A stretch of 64,000 bases of DNA from Kribbella aluminosa. GTDB taxonomy: Bacteria > Actinomycetota > Actinomycetes > Propionibacteriales > Kribbellaceae. The notes beneath the pieces were generated by a model. It was not told where the DNA came from. It was given only the letters and a program-made list of their open reading frames with translations, and ran no database searches. Location of the stretch: contig NZ_JAGINT010000002.1 in NCBI RefSeq assembly GCF_017876295.1, positions 3,224,001-3,288,000 of the forward strand. Reading direction: 5' to 3'. Made by a program: the position numbers and the translations under genes. Below are positions 49,062 through 59,830 of this stretch, in pieces (position 1 is the stretch's first letter; each line of letters begins with the position of its first letter).

Positions 49062-49543
49062 TGGTTGGTGTACTCCTCGGCCATGCGGCTCGCCTTGCCC
49101 TGGATGATCATCGACTGGGTCAACAGGTTCGCACCGAGGGAGACCATCAGCGCACCACCCTGGGCGACCGGTACACCGACCAGGTGCCCGACGCCCGCCA
49201 GGCCGAGCCGGATGACCAGGTAGGCCACCATGATGCCGAGTCCGGGCAGACCGAGCCGGTAGAACACCTTCCCGGCGCGTCGCTCGACCTGGGCGACCCG
49301 TCCGCTCGCTACACCGGCCACGAGTGCGACGGCCGCGCCGATCGCCAGCAGGATGACGCCGGCGACGCCGAGCTGCGCGTGGCCGGCGTACAGCTGGTAG
49401 ATCCCGATCCCGACCAGCACGACCGGGCCGCGCCAGACGTCGGCGTTGGAGTTGTCCAGCTCGGACCAGGAGATCCGCCGGGCGATGACGGCGATCACGA
49501 CGGCGATCACGACGAGTGCGTTGGGCAGGGTTCCGAGGCTCAT
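49058..49543 (-). CDS. Membrane protein of unknown function, first gene of the two-component operon
   Basis: 161 aa with about five hydrophobic helices (LPNALVVIAVVIAVIARRI, VVLVGIGIYQLYAGH, GVAGVILLAIGAAVALVAG, IMVAYLVIRLGLAGVGH and a C-terminal one). ATG 49543; longer frames are not conserved. Its stop overlaps the kinase start, so it is probably part of the signalling unit, as sensor partner or target. Confidence 0.8.
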   Translation of the reverse strand: MSLGTLPNALVVIAVVIAVIARRISWSELDNSNADVWRGPVVLVGIGIYQLYAGHAQLGVAGVILLAIGAAVALVAGVASGRVAQVERRAGKVFYRLGLPGLGIMVAYLVIRLGLAGVGHLVGVPVAQGGALMVSLGANLLTQSMIIQGKASRMAEEYTNQ

Positions 49544-49709
49544 GTCACGGACGGTAGGTCCGCACTGCTCTCGGTGAGGACAGACCAGAGGTGGAGATCC
49601 GGGTGGAGATCGTGCACCGCCGGGTCGCCGCTCACGTAGTTGAAAGAAGGAGTAACGTTCCTGATCGGTAACAACACGATCCGTCACAGCCGACCGATCC
49701 GGAGGGCCG

Positions 49710-51389
49710 ATGCTTCCGCAACAATCCATCCTCAGACTGGACGCCACGGCGATCGACTACGTCATCATCGCCCTGTACTTCGTCTTCGTGCTCGGCATCG
49801 GCTACCTGGCCAGACGCGCGGTGTCGAGCAGCCTGGACTTCTTCCTGTCCGGCCGCTCGCTGCCCGCCTGGGTCACCGGGCTGGCGTTCATCTCGGCCAA
49901 CCTCGGCGCGATCGAGATCATGGGCATGTCCGCGAACGGTGCGCAGTACGGCATGCCGACCGTGCACTACTTCTGGATCGGCGCGGTCCCGGCGATGCTG
50001 TTCCTCGGCGTCGTGATGATGCCGTTCTACTACGGCTCGAAAGTCCGCAGCGTGCCGGAGTTCATGCTCCGCCGGTTCGGGAAGCCCGCGCACCTGGTGA
50101 ACGCGCTCAGCTTCGCCCTGGCGCAGGTGCTGATCGCGGGCGTGAACCTGTTCCTGCTGGCCACCATCGTGAACGTCCTGCTCGGCTGGCCGATCTGGGT
50201 GTCGGTGATCGTCGCCGCCGCGATCGTGCTCAGCTACATCACGCTCGGCGGTCTGTCCGCGGCCATCTACAACGAGGTGCTGCAGTTCTTCGTGATCGTC
50301 GCGGCGCTGCTGCCGCTGACCCTGGTCGGCCTGCACAAGGTCGGCGGCTGGCAGGGCCTGGTCGACAAGGTGAGCGGGTCGCCGGGCGGCTCGGACCAGA
50401 TGTCGGCCTGGCCGGGGAACGCGCTGAGCGGCTTCCACAACGGCTTCCTGTCCGTGATCGGCATCGTGTTCGGGCTCGGCTTCGTGCTCTCGTTCGGGTA
50501 CTGGACGACGAACTTCACCGAGGTCCAGCGGGCGCTGGCCTCGAAGAACATGTCGGCGGCCCGGCGTACTCCGATCATCGGCTCGTTCCCGAAGATGTTC
50601 ATCCCGTTCATCGTGATCATCCCCGGCATCATCGCGGCGGTCGTCGTACCGGAGTTGTCGCAGTTCAAGGCGACCGGGAGCGGTGAGGTCGACTACAACG
50701 ACGCATTGCTGCTGCTGATGCGGGACCTGCTGCCGAACGGCATGCTCGGCCTCGCCATCACCGGTCTGCTGGCGTCGTTCATGGCCGGGATGGCGGCCAA
50801 CCTGAGCTCGTTCAACACCGTGATGTCGTACGACATCATCGAGCGCTACCTCCTCAAGGACCGGCCGGACGAGTTCTACCTGCGGACCGGCCGGATCGTG
50901 ACGGTGGTCGGCACGCTGGTCGCGATCGGGACGGCCGCGATCGCCTCCGGCTACAGCAACCTGATGGACTACCTGCAGCAGCTGTTCTCGTTCTTCAACG
51001 CGCCGCTGTTCGCCACGTTCATCCTCGGTATGTTCTGGAAGCGGATGACCGCGGCGGCCGGCTGGATCGGCCTGGTCAGCGGTACGGCGACCGCGATCCT
51101 GGTCTTCGTCCTGTCCAAGAACGGCGTGATCAACCTGCCCGGTCAGGGCGCGAGCTTCGTCGGCGCCGGTGCGGCGTTCGCGGTCGACATCGTCGTCAGC
51201 GTGCTGGTCAGCCTGGTGACGACGCCGAAGCGTGACACCGAGCTGGTCGGGCTGGTGTACTCGCTGACCCCGAAGGAGCAGCGCACCGAGGTGGCGGTGG
51301 CCGGCGACGGCGGCTGGTACCGCAAGCCGGTGCTGCTGGCGGGCATCTCGCTCGCGCTGACCATCGTCCTGAACATCGTCTTCAGCTGA
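49710..51389 (+). CDS. Solute:sodium symporter (SSS family)
   Basis: 559 aa, about 14 helices. The family core DFFLSGRSLPAWVTGLAFISANLGAIEIMG (helix 1-2), SYITLGGLSAAIYNEVLQFF, LAITGLLASFMAGMAANLSSFNTV (helix 8, Na+ site Ser/Thr) and a C-terminal helix are present. It resembles the sugar-type SSS proteins (SGLT/YidK-like), but the substrate is unknown. ATG 49710. Followed by a small two-helix membrane protein and a PhyH-type gene. Divergent from the two-component operon. Confidence 0.92.
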   Translation: MLPQQSILRLDATAIDYVIIALYFVFVLGIGYLARRAVSSSLDFFLSGRSLPAWVTGLAFISANLGAIEIMGMSANGAQYGMPTVHYFWIGAVPAMLFLGVVMMPFYYGSKVRSVPEFMLRRFGKPAHLVNALSFALAQVLIAGVNLFLLATIVNVLLGWPIWVSVIVAAAIVLSYITLGGLSAAIYNEVLQFFVIVAALLPLTLVGLHKVGGWQGLVDKVSGSPGGSDQMSAWPGNALSGFHNGFLSVIGIVFGLGFVLSFGYWTTNFTEVQRALASKNMSAARRTPIIGSFPKMFIPFIVIIPGIIAAVVVPELSQFKATGSGEVDYNDALLLLMRDLLPNGMLGLAITGLLASFMAGMAANLSSFNTVMSYDIIERYLLKDRPDEFYLRTGRIVTVVGTLVAIGTAAIASGYSNLMDYLQQLFSFFNAPLFATFILGMFWKRMTAAAGWIGLVSGTATAILVFVLSKNGVINLPGQGASFVGAGAAFAVDIVVSVLVSLVTTPKRDTELVGLVYSLTPKEQRTEVAVAGDGGWYRKPVLLAGISLALTIVLNIVFS

Positions 51390-51416
51390 CTCTTCAGCTG
51401 ACAAGGGAGCAGTGAG

Positions 51417-51662
51417 ATGGCGGAGAAGAAGAAGGCCGGAGCGTTCGACATCCGGATCGTGATCGCGCTGCTGGTCGGCATCTACGGTGTCGTGCTGACG
51501 ATCCTCGGGATCACCGGCAGTGCGGCCGAGGTGGACAAGGCGGCCGGGATCAACATCAACCTCTGGGGCGGCATCGGGATGCTGGTGTTCGCCGCGCTGT
51601 TCGTGCTCTGGGCCCGGCTGCGGCCGATCGCGGTGGCCGACGAGGACTCGGCCGAGCAGTGA
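51417..51662 (+). CDS. Small membrane protein, probable symporter accessory
   Basis: 81 aa with two helices (VIALLVGIYGVVLTILGIT and INLWGGIGMLVFAALFVLWA) and charged ends. ATG 51417, with GGGAGCAGTGAG upstream. It lies 27 bp after the symporter gene, a position where small membrane proteins are conserved next to SSS transporters. It may support assembly or stability of the symporter; that is inference. Confidence 0.8.
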   Translation: MAEKKKAGAFDIRIVIALLVGIYGVVLTILGITGSAAEVDKAAGININLWGGIGMLVFAALFVLWARLRPIAVADEDSAEQ

Positions 51663-51759
51663 CCGTGTCCGTTTGACGAACATCGGCGTCCGGGCGGATC
51701 CTCCCGCACCGGCGCCGGCGTTCGTAGGCTCGAAGTACCCGAACAGGAGGTACTCCGAG

Positions 51760-52527
51760 ATGACGATCACATCCGAGCGGCCCGAGCTGTCGTCGCTCGC
51801 GCGGCAGTACGCCGCCGACGGCTTCGTACTGGTGAAAGGCCTGCTCAGCAAGGAAGAAGCGGCGTACTACCGCAAGCGCAGCCACGACCTGCTGGCGCAG
51901 CTGAACCGTGGCGACGACCCGACCTGGGGTGCCGCTCGCGACATGGCCGAGGCGCCCACCAAGCTGCAGCACCTGCACGACGCGCAGTTCTACGACGCCG
52001 AGTTCGCGAAGCTGCTGGTGGACCCGCGGTTCACCGACGTGGCCGCTGCGGTGATGGGCGTGGACAACGTCCAGCTGCATCACACCAAGCTGTTCGTGAA
52101 GCCACCGGAGAACGGTTCGCCGTTCCCGCTGCACCAGGACCACCCGTTCTTCCCGCACACGTACCACCGGGTCGGGGCGGCGATCTTCCACTTCGACGAC
52201 GCCCCCGTCGAGAAGGGCTGCGTGCGGGTCATCCCTGGCAGCCACAAGGACGGGCCGCGGGAGCACAGCCCGGAGGGGTCGTTCCACCTGCTGGAGCCGT
52301 CGTTCGACGCGGCGACCCCGCAGCCGGCCGAGGCGGGCGACGTACTGTTCTTCACGTACCTGACCGTGCACGGGTCCGGCGTGAACACCAGCGACGAGGC
52401 CCGTACGACGTGGTTGATCCAGTACCGCGACCCGGCGGACCCGCCGGCGGTGAAGGCGCACGAGTGGTCGCTCGGCCAGGGCATGATGCTGCGTGGAGTC
52501 GACCCCACTGGCAGGAGTGCTGTTTGA
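51760..52527 (+). CDS. Phytanoyl-CoA dioxygenase-family (Fe/2-oxoglutarate) protein
   Basis: 255 aa. The PhyH double-stranded beta-helix has the iron triad H-x-D in PFPLHQDHPFFP and a distal His in TYLTVHGSGVN. The 2-oxoglutarate Arg is probably in ARTTWLIQYRDP. The N-terminal ARQYAADGFVLVKGLLS is typical. ATG 51760 has AGGAGG upstream; the longer open frame is not conserved. It overlaps the AraC gene and may hydroxylate a compound imported by the symporter; that is inference. Confidence 0.9.
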   Translation: MTITSERPELSSLARQYAADGFVLVKGLLSKEEAAYYRKRSHDLLAQLNRGDDPTWGAARDMAEAPTKLQHLHDAQFYDAEFAKLLVDPRFTDVAAAVMGVDNVQLHHTKLFVKPPENGSPFPLHQDHPFFPHTYHRVGAAIFHFDDAPVEKGCVRVIPGSHKDGPREHSPEGSFHLLEPSFDAATPQPAEAGDVLFFTYLTVHGSGVNTSDEARTTWLIQYRDPADPPAVKAHEWSLGQGMMLRGVDPTGRSAV

Positions 52528-53414
52528 CGCTGTCGGACGTAGCCGGCGCGGACCGGTTCGTCGACCTCGCGGGGCTGCTGGAGTCCTGCGAGGTCGACGG
52601 CTTCCGCGCGGACTTCCTCAGCTGGGGGCACTACCAGCCGGAGTACTGGCGCAACTACTGGCACAGCCACTCGTTCCACGAGGTCTGCCTGGCGTACTCG
52701 GGGGAGGGGCGCTTCAACAACGGCTCTGTGCAGTACGACGTGGTGCCGGGGTCGGTGTTCCTCGCACGGCCCGGCGATGTGCACGAGATCGAGTCGTCGC
52801 ACCTCTCTCCTCTGGGTATCGCGTTCTGGGGCTTTACGTTCAGTCCTGGTTCGGACGAACGAGGGTGGTGGTCCGGGCTGACACGCACTGATGGCCCGGT
52901 CATGTCCACAAGAACAGGTGCGTTGCCGGCACTCGTCATAGCGTTGGCCGCGGAGGCTGCGGCTCCAGTGTCCGGCTATGGCACTGCTCTTACAGCTCTG
53001 GGCTCGGCACTCGTGCTGGAGACGGCGAGGGCATTTGCGCGGGACGAGGACCTGGCTGTTGAACCAGTACGCCGAGACAGAGGGCCCTTAGTAGTAGAAG
53101 CCATGCAACGGCACCTTCGGGACAACCTGTCACGACCTATAACCGTTCGCGACGTGGCCGCGGCCGCCCACCTCTCCGAGCGTCACGCGGAACGCCTCTT
53201 CACGCAGCAGACAGGCGCCTCGATCATGTCCACCCTGCGCCGCCTACGCCTCGAGCTGGCCGCACAGCTCCTGCTGGATCACAGCCTGTCCGTCACATCG
53301 GTAGCCCGAGCCTGCGGGTACTCCGACGTACGCCCGTTCTCTACGGCCTTCAAACGCAGGTACGGCCGCACTCCCGGCGACCACCGGCGTACAGGCGGGA
53401 CGGAGTTCCTGTAG
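52524..53414 (+). CDS. AraC-family transcriptional regulator
   Basis: 296 aa. An N-terminal cupin (HSHSFHEVCLAYSGEGRF, with SVFLARPGDVHEIESS) for ligand sensing, and a C-terminal double HTH at about 205-290 (SRPITVRDVAAAAHLSERHAERLFTQQTG, LSVTSVARACGYSDVRPFSTAFKRRYGRTP). The TTG at 52524 overlaps the dioxygenase stop and has AGGAG 7 bases upstream, so coupling is likely; an earlier in-frame GTG at 52410 lies inside the dioxygenase gene and is rejected. Probably controls the symporter-dioxygenase group. Confidence 0.88.
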   Translation: MTLSDVAGADRFVDLAGLLESCEVDGFRADFLSWGHYQPEYWRNYWHSHSFHEVCLAYSGEGRFNNGSVQYDVVPGSVFLARPGDVHEIESSHLSPLGIAFWGFTFSPGSDERGWWSGLTRTDGPVMSTRTGALPALVIALAAEAAAPVSGYGTALTALGSALVLETARAFARDEDLAVEPVRRDRGPLVVEAMQRHLRDNLSRPITVRDVAAAAHLSERHAERLFTQQTGASIMSTLRRLRLELAAQLLLDHSLSVTSVARACGYSDVRPFSTAFKRRYGRTPGDHRRTGGTEFL

Positions 53415-53417
53415 TGC

Positions 53418-53423
53418 TATCCT
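53418..53423 (+). promoter_or_regulatory. -10 element of the leuS leader promoter
   Basis: TATCCT is 7 bases upstream of the leader ATG at 53430, so the transcript would start at or next to that codon (leaderless leader peptide). No good -35 was found. Confidence 0.45.
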
Positions 53424-53429
53424 GACCGC

Positions 53430-53456
53430 ATGCGAGTGAGCCTGCTCCTTACGTAG
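53430..53456 (+). CDS. Leucine leader peptide MRVSLLLT
   Basis: Eight codons: ATG CGA GTG AGC, then CTG CTC CTT, ACG and TAG. Three consecutive leucine codons sit just before the stop, the arrangement that stalls a ribosome when charged tRNA-Leu is short. It is followed by alternative stems and an intrinsic terminator ahead of leuS. Too short for standard gene finding. Confidence 0.8.
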   Translation: MRVSLLLT

Positions 53457-53526
53457 CCGTACTGGCTTCCAGGCGCAACCTGAGCGCCGGTCGGTACGGC
53501 ACCCCCTCCTGTGTGAGGGGTTTTTT
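53457..53526 (+). terminator. leuS attenuator: competing stems and intrinsic terminator
   Basis: CCGTAC (53457-53462), just after the leader stop, pairs with GTACGG (53494-53499), enclosing GGCGC/GCGCC (53472-53476/53484-53488). The terminator is CCCCTC (53503-53508), loop CTGTGT, GAGGGG (53515-53520) and six T. Ribosome position on the Leu codons should decide which upstream pairing forms and thus whether transcription reaches leuS, 50 bp further on. The exact antiterminator pairing needs folding. Confidence 0.8.
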
Positions 53527-53576
53527 CATTTCTGGCAGATTTAGGCTCAACAAGACCACGAAGCAGGAGTAGGACC

Positions 53577-56057
<2,481 letters not shown>

Positions 56058-56072
56058 GACTACGCTGCATGG

Positions 56073-56492
56073 ATGCGATCTGAGCTGATCGACGTCCCGA
56101 CCGGCGGGACCGAGGTCGTGTACGACCTGACGAGCCGGTGCGAGCAGTTCGTCGCCGCCGAGGCCCACCAGGCCCAGGGCGACGGGCTGCTGCACGTCTT
56201 CGTACCGCACGCGACCGCCGGAGTCGCGATCCTCGAGACCGGGGCCGGCAGCGACACCGATCTGCTCGCGGTGCTCGAGGAGCTGCTGCCGCGCGGCTTC
56301 GGCTGGCGGCACCGGCACGGCTCACCGGGGCACGGACGTGATCACGTCCTGCCCGCGCTGATCCCGCCGTACGCGTCCGTGCCGGTGCTGGACGGGCGCA
56401 TGATGCTCGGCACCTGGCAATCGATCTGCCTCGTCGACACCAACGTCGACAATCCCCGGCGTCAGATCCGGCTGTCCTGGCTGGCCGGCTAG
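56073..56492 (+). CDS. YjbQ-family (UPF0047) protein
   Basis: 139 aa. LLHVFVPHATAGVAILE and SPGHGRDHVLPALIPP carry the conserved His and Asp residues of this small beta-sandwich family, followed by LGTWQSICLVDTN. Some members show weak thiamine-phosphate synthase activity; the true role is unknown. ATG 56073, 15 bp after leuS, so likely co-transcribed with it. Confidence 0.92.
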   Translation: MRSELIDVPTGGTEVVYDLTSRCEQFVAAEAHQAQGDGLLHVFVPHATAGVAILETGAGSDTDLLAVLEELLPRGFGWRHRHGSPGHGRDHVLPALIPPYASVPVLDGRMMLGTWQSICLVDTNVDNPRRQIRLSWLAG

Positions 56493-56519
56493 CGTCCTGC
56501 CGCTGGTAGCGTCCCGGGC

Positions 56520-56803
56520 GTGAGCGTCAGCGTGCGTGCCTACGAGCCTGAGGATGCCGAGTCGACCTGGAAGGCGTACTTCCGGGTGATTCGCGTGGCG
56601 TCGCCCGGGCGCTTGTGGAGGCGGTCGTCGTCATGGCCCGCGAGTTGGGGCTGTCGGAGCTGCACACGCACGCGAGCAGAACGGCGCGGCCGGTGTTCGA
56701 GCGGTTCGGGTTCGAGGTACGGCGGGCCAACGACCAGAACTGGATTCGCGGCGAGAACCTTCCGAACTACGACATGCGCCGGACGCTCGACCTGGCCGGT
56801 TAG
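56520..56803 (+). pseudogene. GNAT acetyltransferase with internal deletion and frameshift
   Basis: The start VSVRAYEPEDAESTWKAYFR is a GNAT N-terminus. At about 56590 it joins, in another frame, RGVARALVEAVVVMARELGL, the acetyl-CoA loop and helix, then HASRTARPVFERFGFEV, ending LDLAG at 56803. About 60-70 central residues (strands 2-4) are missing. It cannot be functional. Confidence 0.75.
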
Positions 56804-56903
56804 CGGACTACGCGGTAATAACCGGCGCCGGTATTTTGGTGACTTATTGTGATGTTGGTGATCGCGTTACGTTTGCGAAACACGACTCGGCTTGAATTGC
56901 CGC

Positions 56904-57098
56904 ATGGCTGCCCTGGACTCCCTGCGCGACGTCACCGTCGACCTCCTGGTTCGCGCTACCCGCGGGATTTGTGACGGCAGCTTGCTGAATGCCGATTCCG
57001 GCCGCGCCGACACCAGCGCCCGGATCGACGACTGGGCCGGGGTGCTTTCTCTGTACGCCGCCGAAAATGAATCCCGCTCGGTTCGCGCGACTGCTTGA
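56904..57098 (+). CDS. Small hypothetical protein (64 aa)
   Basis: The ATG at 56904 opens a 64-codon frame with good GC-rich third positions over its first half (MAALDSLRDVTVDLLVRATR), then ICDGSLLNADSGRADTSARI. No ribosome binding site, signal peptide or membrane helix. It lies in the 444-bp gap before the large XRE-STAND regulator, which also contains ACCGGCGCCGGT-ATTTT at 56821. Not recognised and may be chance. Confidence 0.3.
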   Translation: MAALDSLRDVTVDLLVRATRGICDGSLLNADSGRADTSARIDDWAGVLSLYAAENESRSVRATA

Positions 57099-57203
57099 AA
57101 CGCGTATTTCTGATCGCGCAAGCATTTGATTCCGGTGGAATTCGGGGGACCCGGACCGCAGCTCGCACGCCGGGCAGCCCGGCGAACCACACGCCCGTCA
57201 CGC

Positions 57204-57209
57204 TATGTT
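57204..57209 (+). promoter_or_regulatory. Possible -10 of the XRE-STAND gene
   Basis: TATGTT lies 39 bp upstream of the GTG at 57248, with a ribosome binding site AGAGGGGTGA between. No convincing -35. Confidence 0.3.
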
Positions 57210-57247
57210 GTGTCGGGTACGTGAGGCCTCCAGAGGGGTGACGGGCT

Positions 57248-59830
57248 GTGTCGGACGTGGATGGCCGGGCAGGCGGTCGGCGAGGGTTCGCCGAACTGCT
57301 GCTCGACTTGAGGGTCCAGTCCGGCCTTTCCCAGGAGGAGCTGGCCGACCGGGCCGGGCTGAGTGTGCGCTCGATCCGGGAGATGGAGGCCGGCCGGGTC
57401 GCGCGCCCGCGCAAGGACTCCGTCCGGCTGCTGGCGTCCGCGCTGGAGCTCCAGGACGTGGCCGAGTTCTTGCTGGCCGCGGGACACGGCTCCGGGCGCC
57501 CCGTCGTACGTCCGGCTGTCAACGCCCCGGTCGTGTCGGTCGCGGACGCCGCGCCCACCGGCCTGCGGTGGCGTGGTACCCGGCCGATCCCGGACGGGTT
57601 GGTCGGGCGTGAAGAGGAGCTGCTCGAGCTCGAGGGGCTGCTCCGGCAGAACCGGCTGGTCACGCTCGTCGGCCCCGGTGGCGTCGGCAAGACCGAGCTC
57701 GCGCTGGCAGCGGCGGACCGGTTCTCCGGCGCCGACACCACCGTGGTGGTCGTCGACCTGACCACCGTGCAGCGCGACGCGGCCGTACCGTCGGCGATCC
57801 TGGACGCCTTCGGCACCGCCCCCGGTACGTCGGACCTCGACGACGTGCTGTCCGGCCGCCGTCCTGGTGACCTGGTGATCGTCGAGGACAACGCCGAGCA
57901 CGTGCTCGACGGCGTCGCGACCGTCGCGAACCGGATGGTCCGCAGCTTCCCGGGCATCGGCGTACTGGTCACGTCCCGCATCCCGCTCGGCCTGCCGGAC
58001 GAGGTGGTACGGCGCGTCCAGGTGCTCGGCGTACCGGCGAACGACGAGAACTTCGAGGAGATCACGGCCTCGCCGGCGGTGGAGATGTTCTGCCGCCGGG
58101 TGGCCCGGGTACGTCCCGATTTCACGCTGACGCGGGAGAACGCCCCGACCGTGGCGCGGCTGTGCCGGCGGCTGGACGGGCTGCCGCTCGCGCTGGAGCT
58201 GGCTGCCGCGCGGGCCGGGTCGCTGTCGGTCGAGGCCATCCTGGTTGCGCTGGACGACCGCTTCCGGTTGCTGTCCGGGCCGCGGCGGTTCGGTGCGCCA
58301 CATCAGCGGACGCTGGCGGACACCATCGCGTGGAGCGTGGACGGGCTGTCGGACCCGGCGCGGCAGTTGCTGTACCGGGCGTCGGTGCTCGGGTCGCCGT
58401 TCACGCTGGAGGCGGTGGCCGGCGTGTGTACGGGCGCGCCGATCCACGAGAGCGACGTACGGATGCTGCTGGCCGAGCTGGTGGAGAAGTCGCTGCTGCA
58501 GCCGGTGCCGGAGTTCGAGCGGCTGTACGGCGCGCGGTACAAGCTGCTGGAGACGATCCGCGAGCACGCGTACGCCGGGCTGTCCTCACAGGGGGACGAC
58601 CTCACCGAGTTCCGGAACCGGGCCGTCGAGTGGTGTACGACGTACGTCGCGGGGCTGGAGGGCGCGTGGTCGTCGCCGGACCGCGACCGGCGGTACCGGG
58701 CGGCGCATGCGAACTCGGCGCTGTTCGAGGTGGCGCTGGCGCGGGCCGCCGAGCTGGGGGAGTGGGACACGGCCGCGCGGATCGTGCTCGGGTTCCGGAT
58801 CGCCTGGCAGTACCAGGCGAGTGTTGCCGAGAGCGGGATCCGCTGGGCGACGCTGTGCGCTTCGAACGTGTCTGACGAGGAGACGAGCGGCCGGCTGCTC
58901 GCAATCGCTGGCCGGCTGTCCAGCCTGACCGGTGACATCCATGGGGCGCGGCGGCACTACGAAGAGGCGCGCAAGCTGATCCCGGGCGAGACCGAGATGG
59001 GACTGGTCGCCCGTGGCGGCTGGGTGTCCTCGGGGTCGCACCTGCTCGATACACAGAGCTTGGCGGAGATTCCGGCGCTCGTGGACGACGCCCGGAAGCA
59101 TGGCGACATCCAACGGTCTACAACCGTGCAGGCGACCTGTGGGCTCGCCCTGCTGCGCTGGGGGCGGCTGGTGGAGGCGAGGGAGCTCCTGCTCGCGTGG
59201 GAGGCCGCGCTGGTCAATCCGGGCGTCTACCCTGACGAGATCGGCTACATAGCGCTCAGCCGGGTCGACCTCGAGCTGGGCAACCTGGCCGGTGCACGGC
59301 ACTGGGCTGAGCTCGCCCGCGACAGCCAGGCGCCTGACGACCCGGAGCGTACCAAGGTGGCCAGCTGCCTGGCGATGGTCGAGTACCAGGACGGCCGGTA
59401 CGACGAAGCACGCGCACTGCTCGACCAGGCCGACGCGGACATCCGCGGGCATCGTGGGTACTTCGACTACCTGGTGATGCTGTACCGCTCTCGACTGGCA
59501 CGTGCCGCCGGGGAGGTCGAGCAGGCCCGGCAGGCGGTGCTGGACGCGCTGAACCGGCTGCTGCTCGAAGGGCGGGTCGTGTACCTGCTCGAAGTACTGC
59601 CGGAGGCTGTGGCGGTGCTGCACGCATTGGGGCGCTCCGAGGCGGGCGACGCGGTGTGCGGTCAGCTCCTGGCGTGGCAGCGGACCATGGACCCGCCGAT
59701 GCTGCCGACGGCCTGGGCCGTGCTGCAGGAGTCGTGCCTGAGCGCGTCGGTGGCGGACGGGTGGCCGCAGCCCGACCCGGCGGCCGCCGTACAGCGGCTG
59801 GCGAACGACGTACTCGCTGCTCTTTCCTGA
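57248..59830 (+). CDS. XRE HTH - STAND ATPase - TPR regulator
   Basis: 860 aa. The N-terminal helix-turn-helix is at residues 14-75 (LRVQSGLSQEELADRAGLSVRSIREMEAG). A STAND/NB-ARC ATPase follows: GLVGREEELLELE, Walker A GPGGVGKTE at 142-150, Walker B-like DLVIVEDNAEHV (Glu before Asp), VLVTSRIPLGLPDE, GLPLALELAAARAGS. From about 440 the rest is TPR-like helices (ARRHYEEARKLIPGE, ARALLDQADADI). It works like AfsR-type sensors but with an XRE DNA-binding domain. GTG 57248. The target is unknown; neighbours suggest no clear operon. Confidence 0.9.
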   Translation: MSDVDGRAGGRRGFAELLLDLRVQSGLSQEELADRAGLSVRSIREMEAGRVARPRKDSVRLLASALELQDVAEFLLAAGHGSGRPVVRPAVNAPVVSVADAAPTGLRWRGTRPIPDGLVGREEELLELEGLLRQNRLVTLVGPGGVGKTELALAAADRFSGADTTVVVVDLTTVQRDAAVPSAILDAFGTAPGTSDLDDVLSGRRPGDLVIVEDNAEHVLDGVATVANRMVRSFPGIGVLVTSRIPLGLPDEVVRRVQVLGVPANDENFEEITASPAVEMFCRRVARVRPDFTLTRENAPTVARLCRRLDGLPLALELAAARAGSLSVEAILVALDDRFRLLSGPRRFGAPHQRTLADTIAWSVDGLSDPARQLLYRASVLGSPFTLEAVAGVCTGAPIHESDVRMLLAELVEKSLLQPVPEFERLYGARYKLLETIREHAYAGLSSQGDDLTEFRNRAVEWCTTYVAGLEGAWSSPDRDRRYRAAHANSALFEVALARAAELGEWDTAARIVLGFRIAWQYQASVAESGIRWATLCASNVSDEETSGRLLAIAGRLSSLTGDIHGARRHYEEARKLIPGETEMGLVARGGWVSSGSHLLDTQSLAEIPALVDDARKHGDIQRSTTVQATCGLALLRWGRLVEARELLLAWEAALVNPGVYPDEIGYIALSRVDLELGNLAGARHWAELARDSQAPDDPERTKVASCLAMVEYQDGRYDEARALLDQADADIRGHRGYFDYLVMLYRSRLARAAGEVEQARQAVLDALNRLLLEGRVVYLLEVLPEAVAVLHALGRSEAGDAVCGQLLAWQRTMDPPMLPTAWAVLQESCLSASVADGWPQPDPAAAVQRLANDVLAALS

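Noticed and set aside
48000..49223. 496-codon plus-strand frame opposite the kinase
   Set aside because: A shadow frame; the kinase has clear H, N and G boxes.
53430..53526. T-box riboswitch for leuS
   Set aside because: No T-box bulge sequence or specifier loop; the Leu-rich leader frame explains the structure better.
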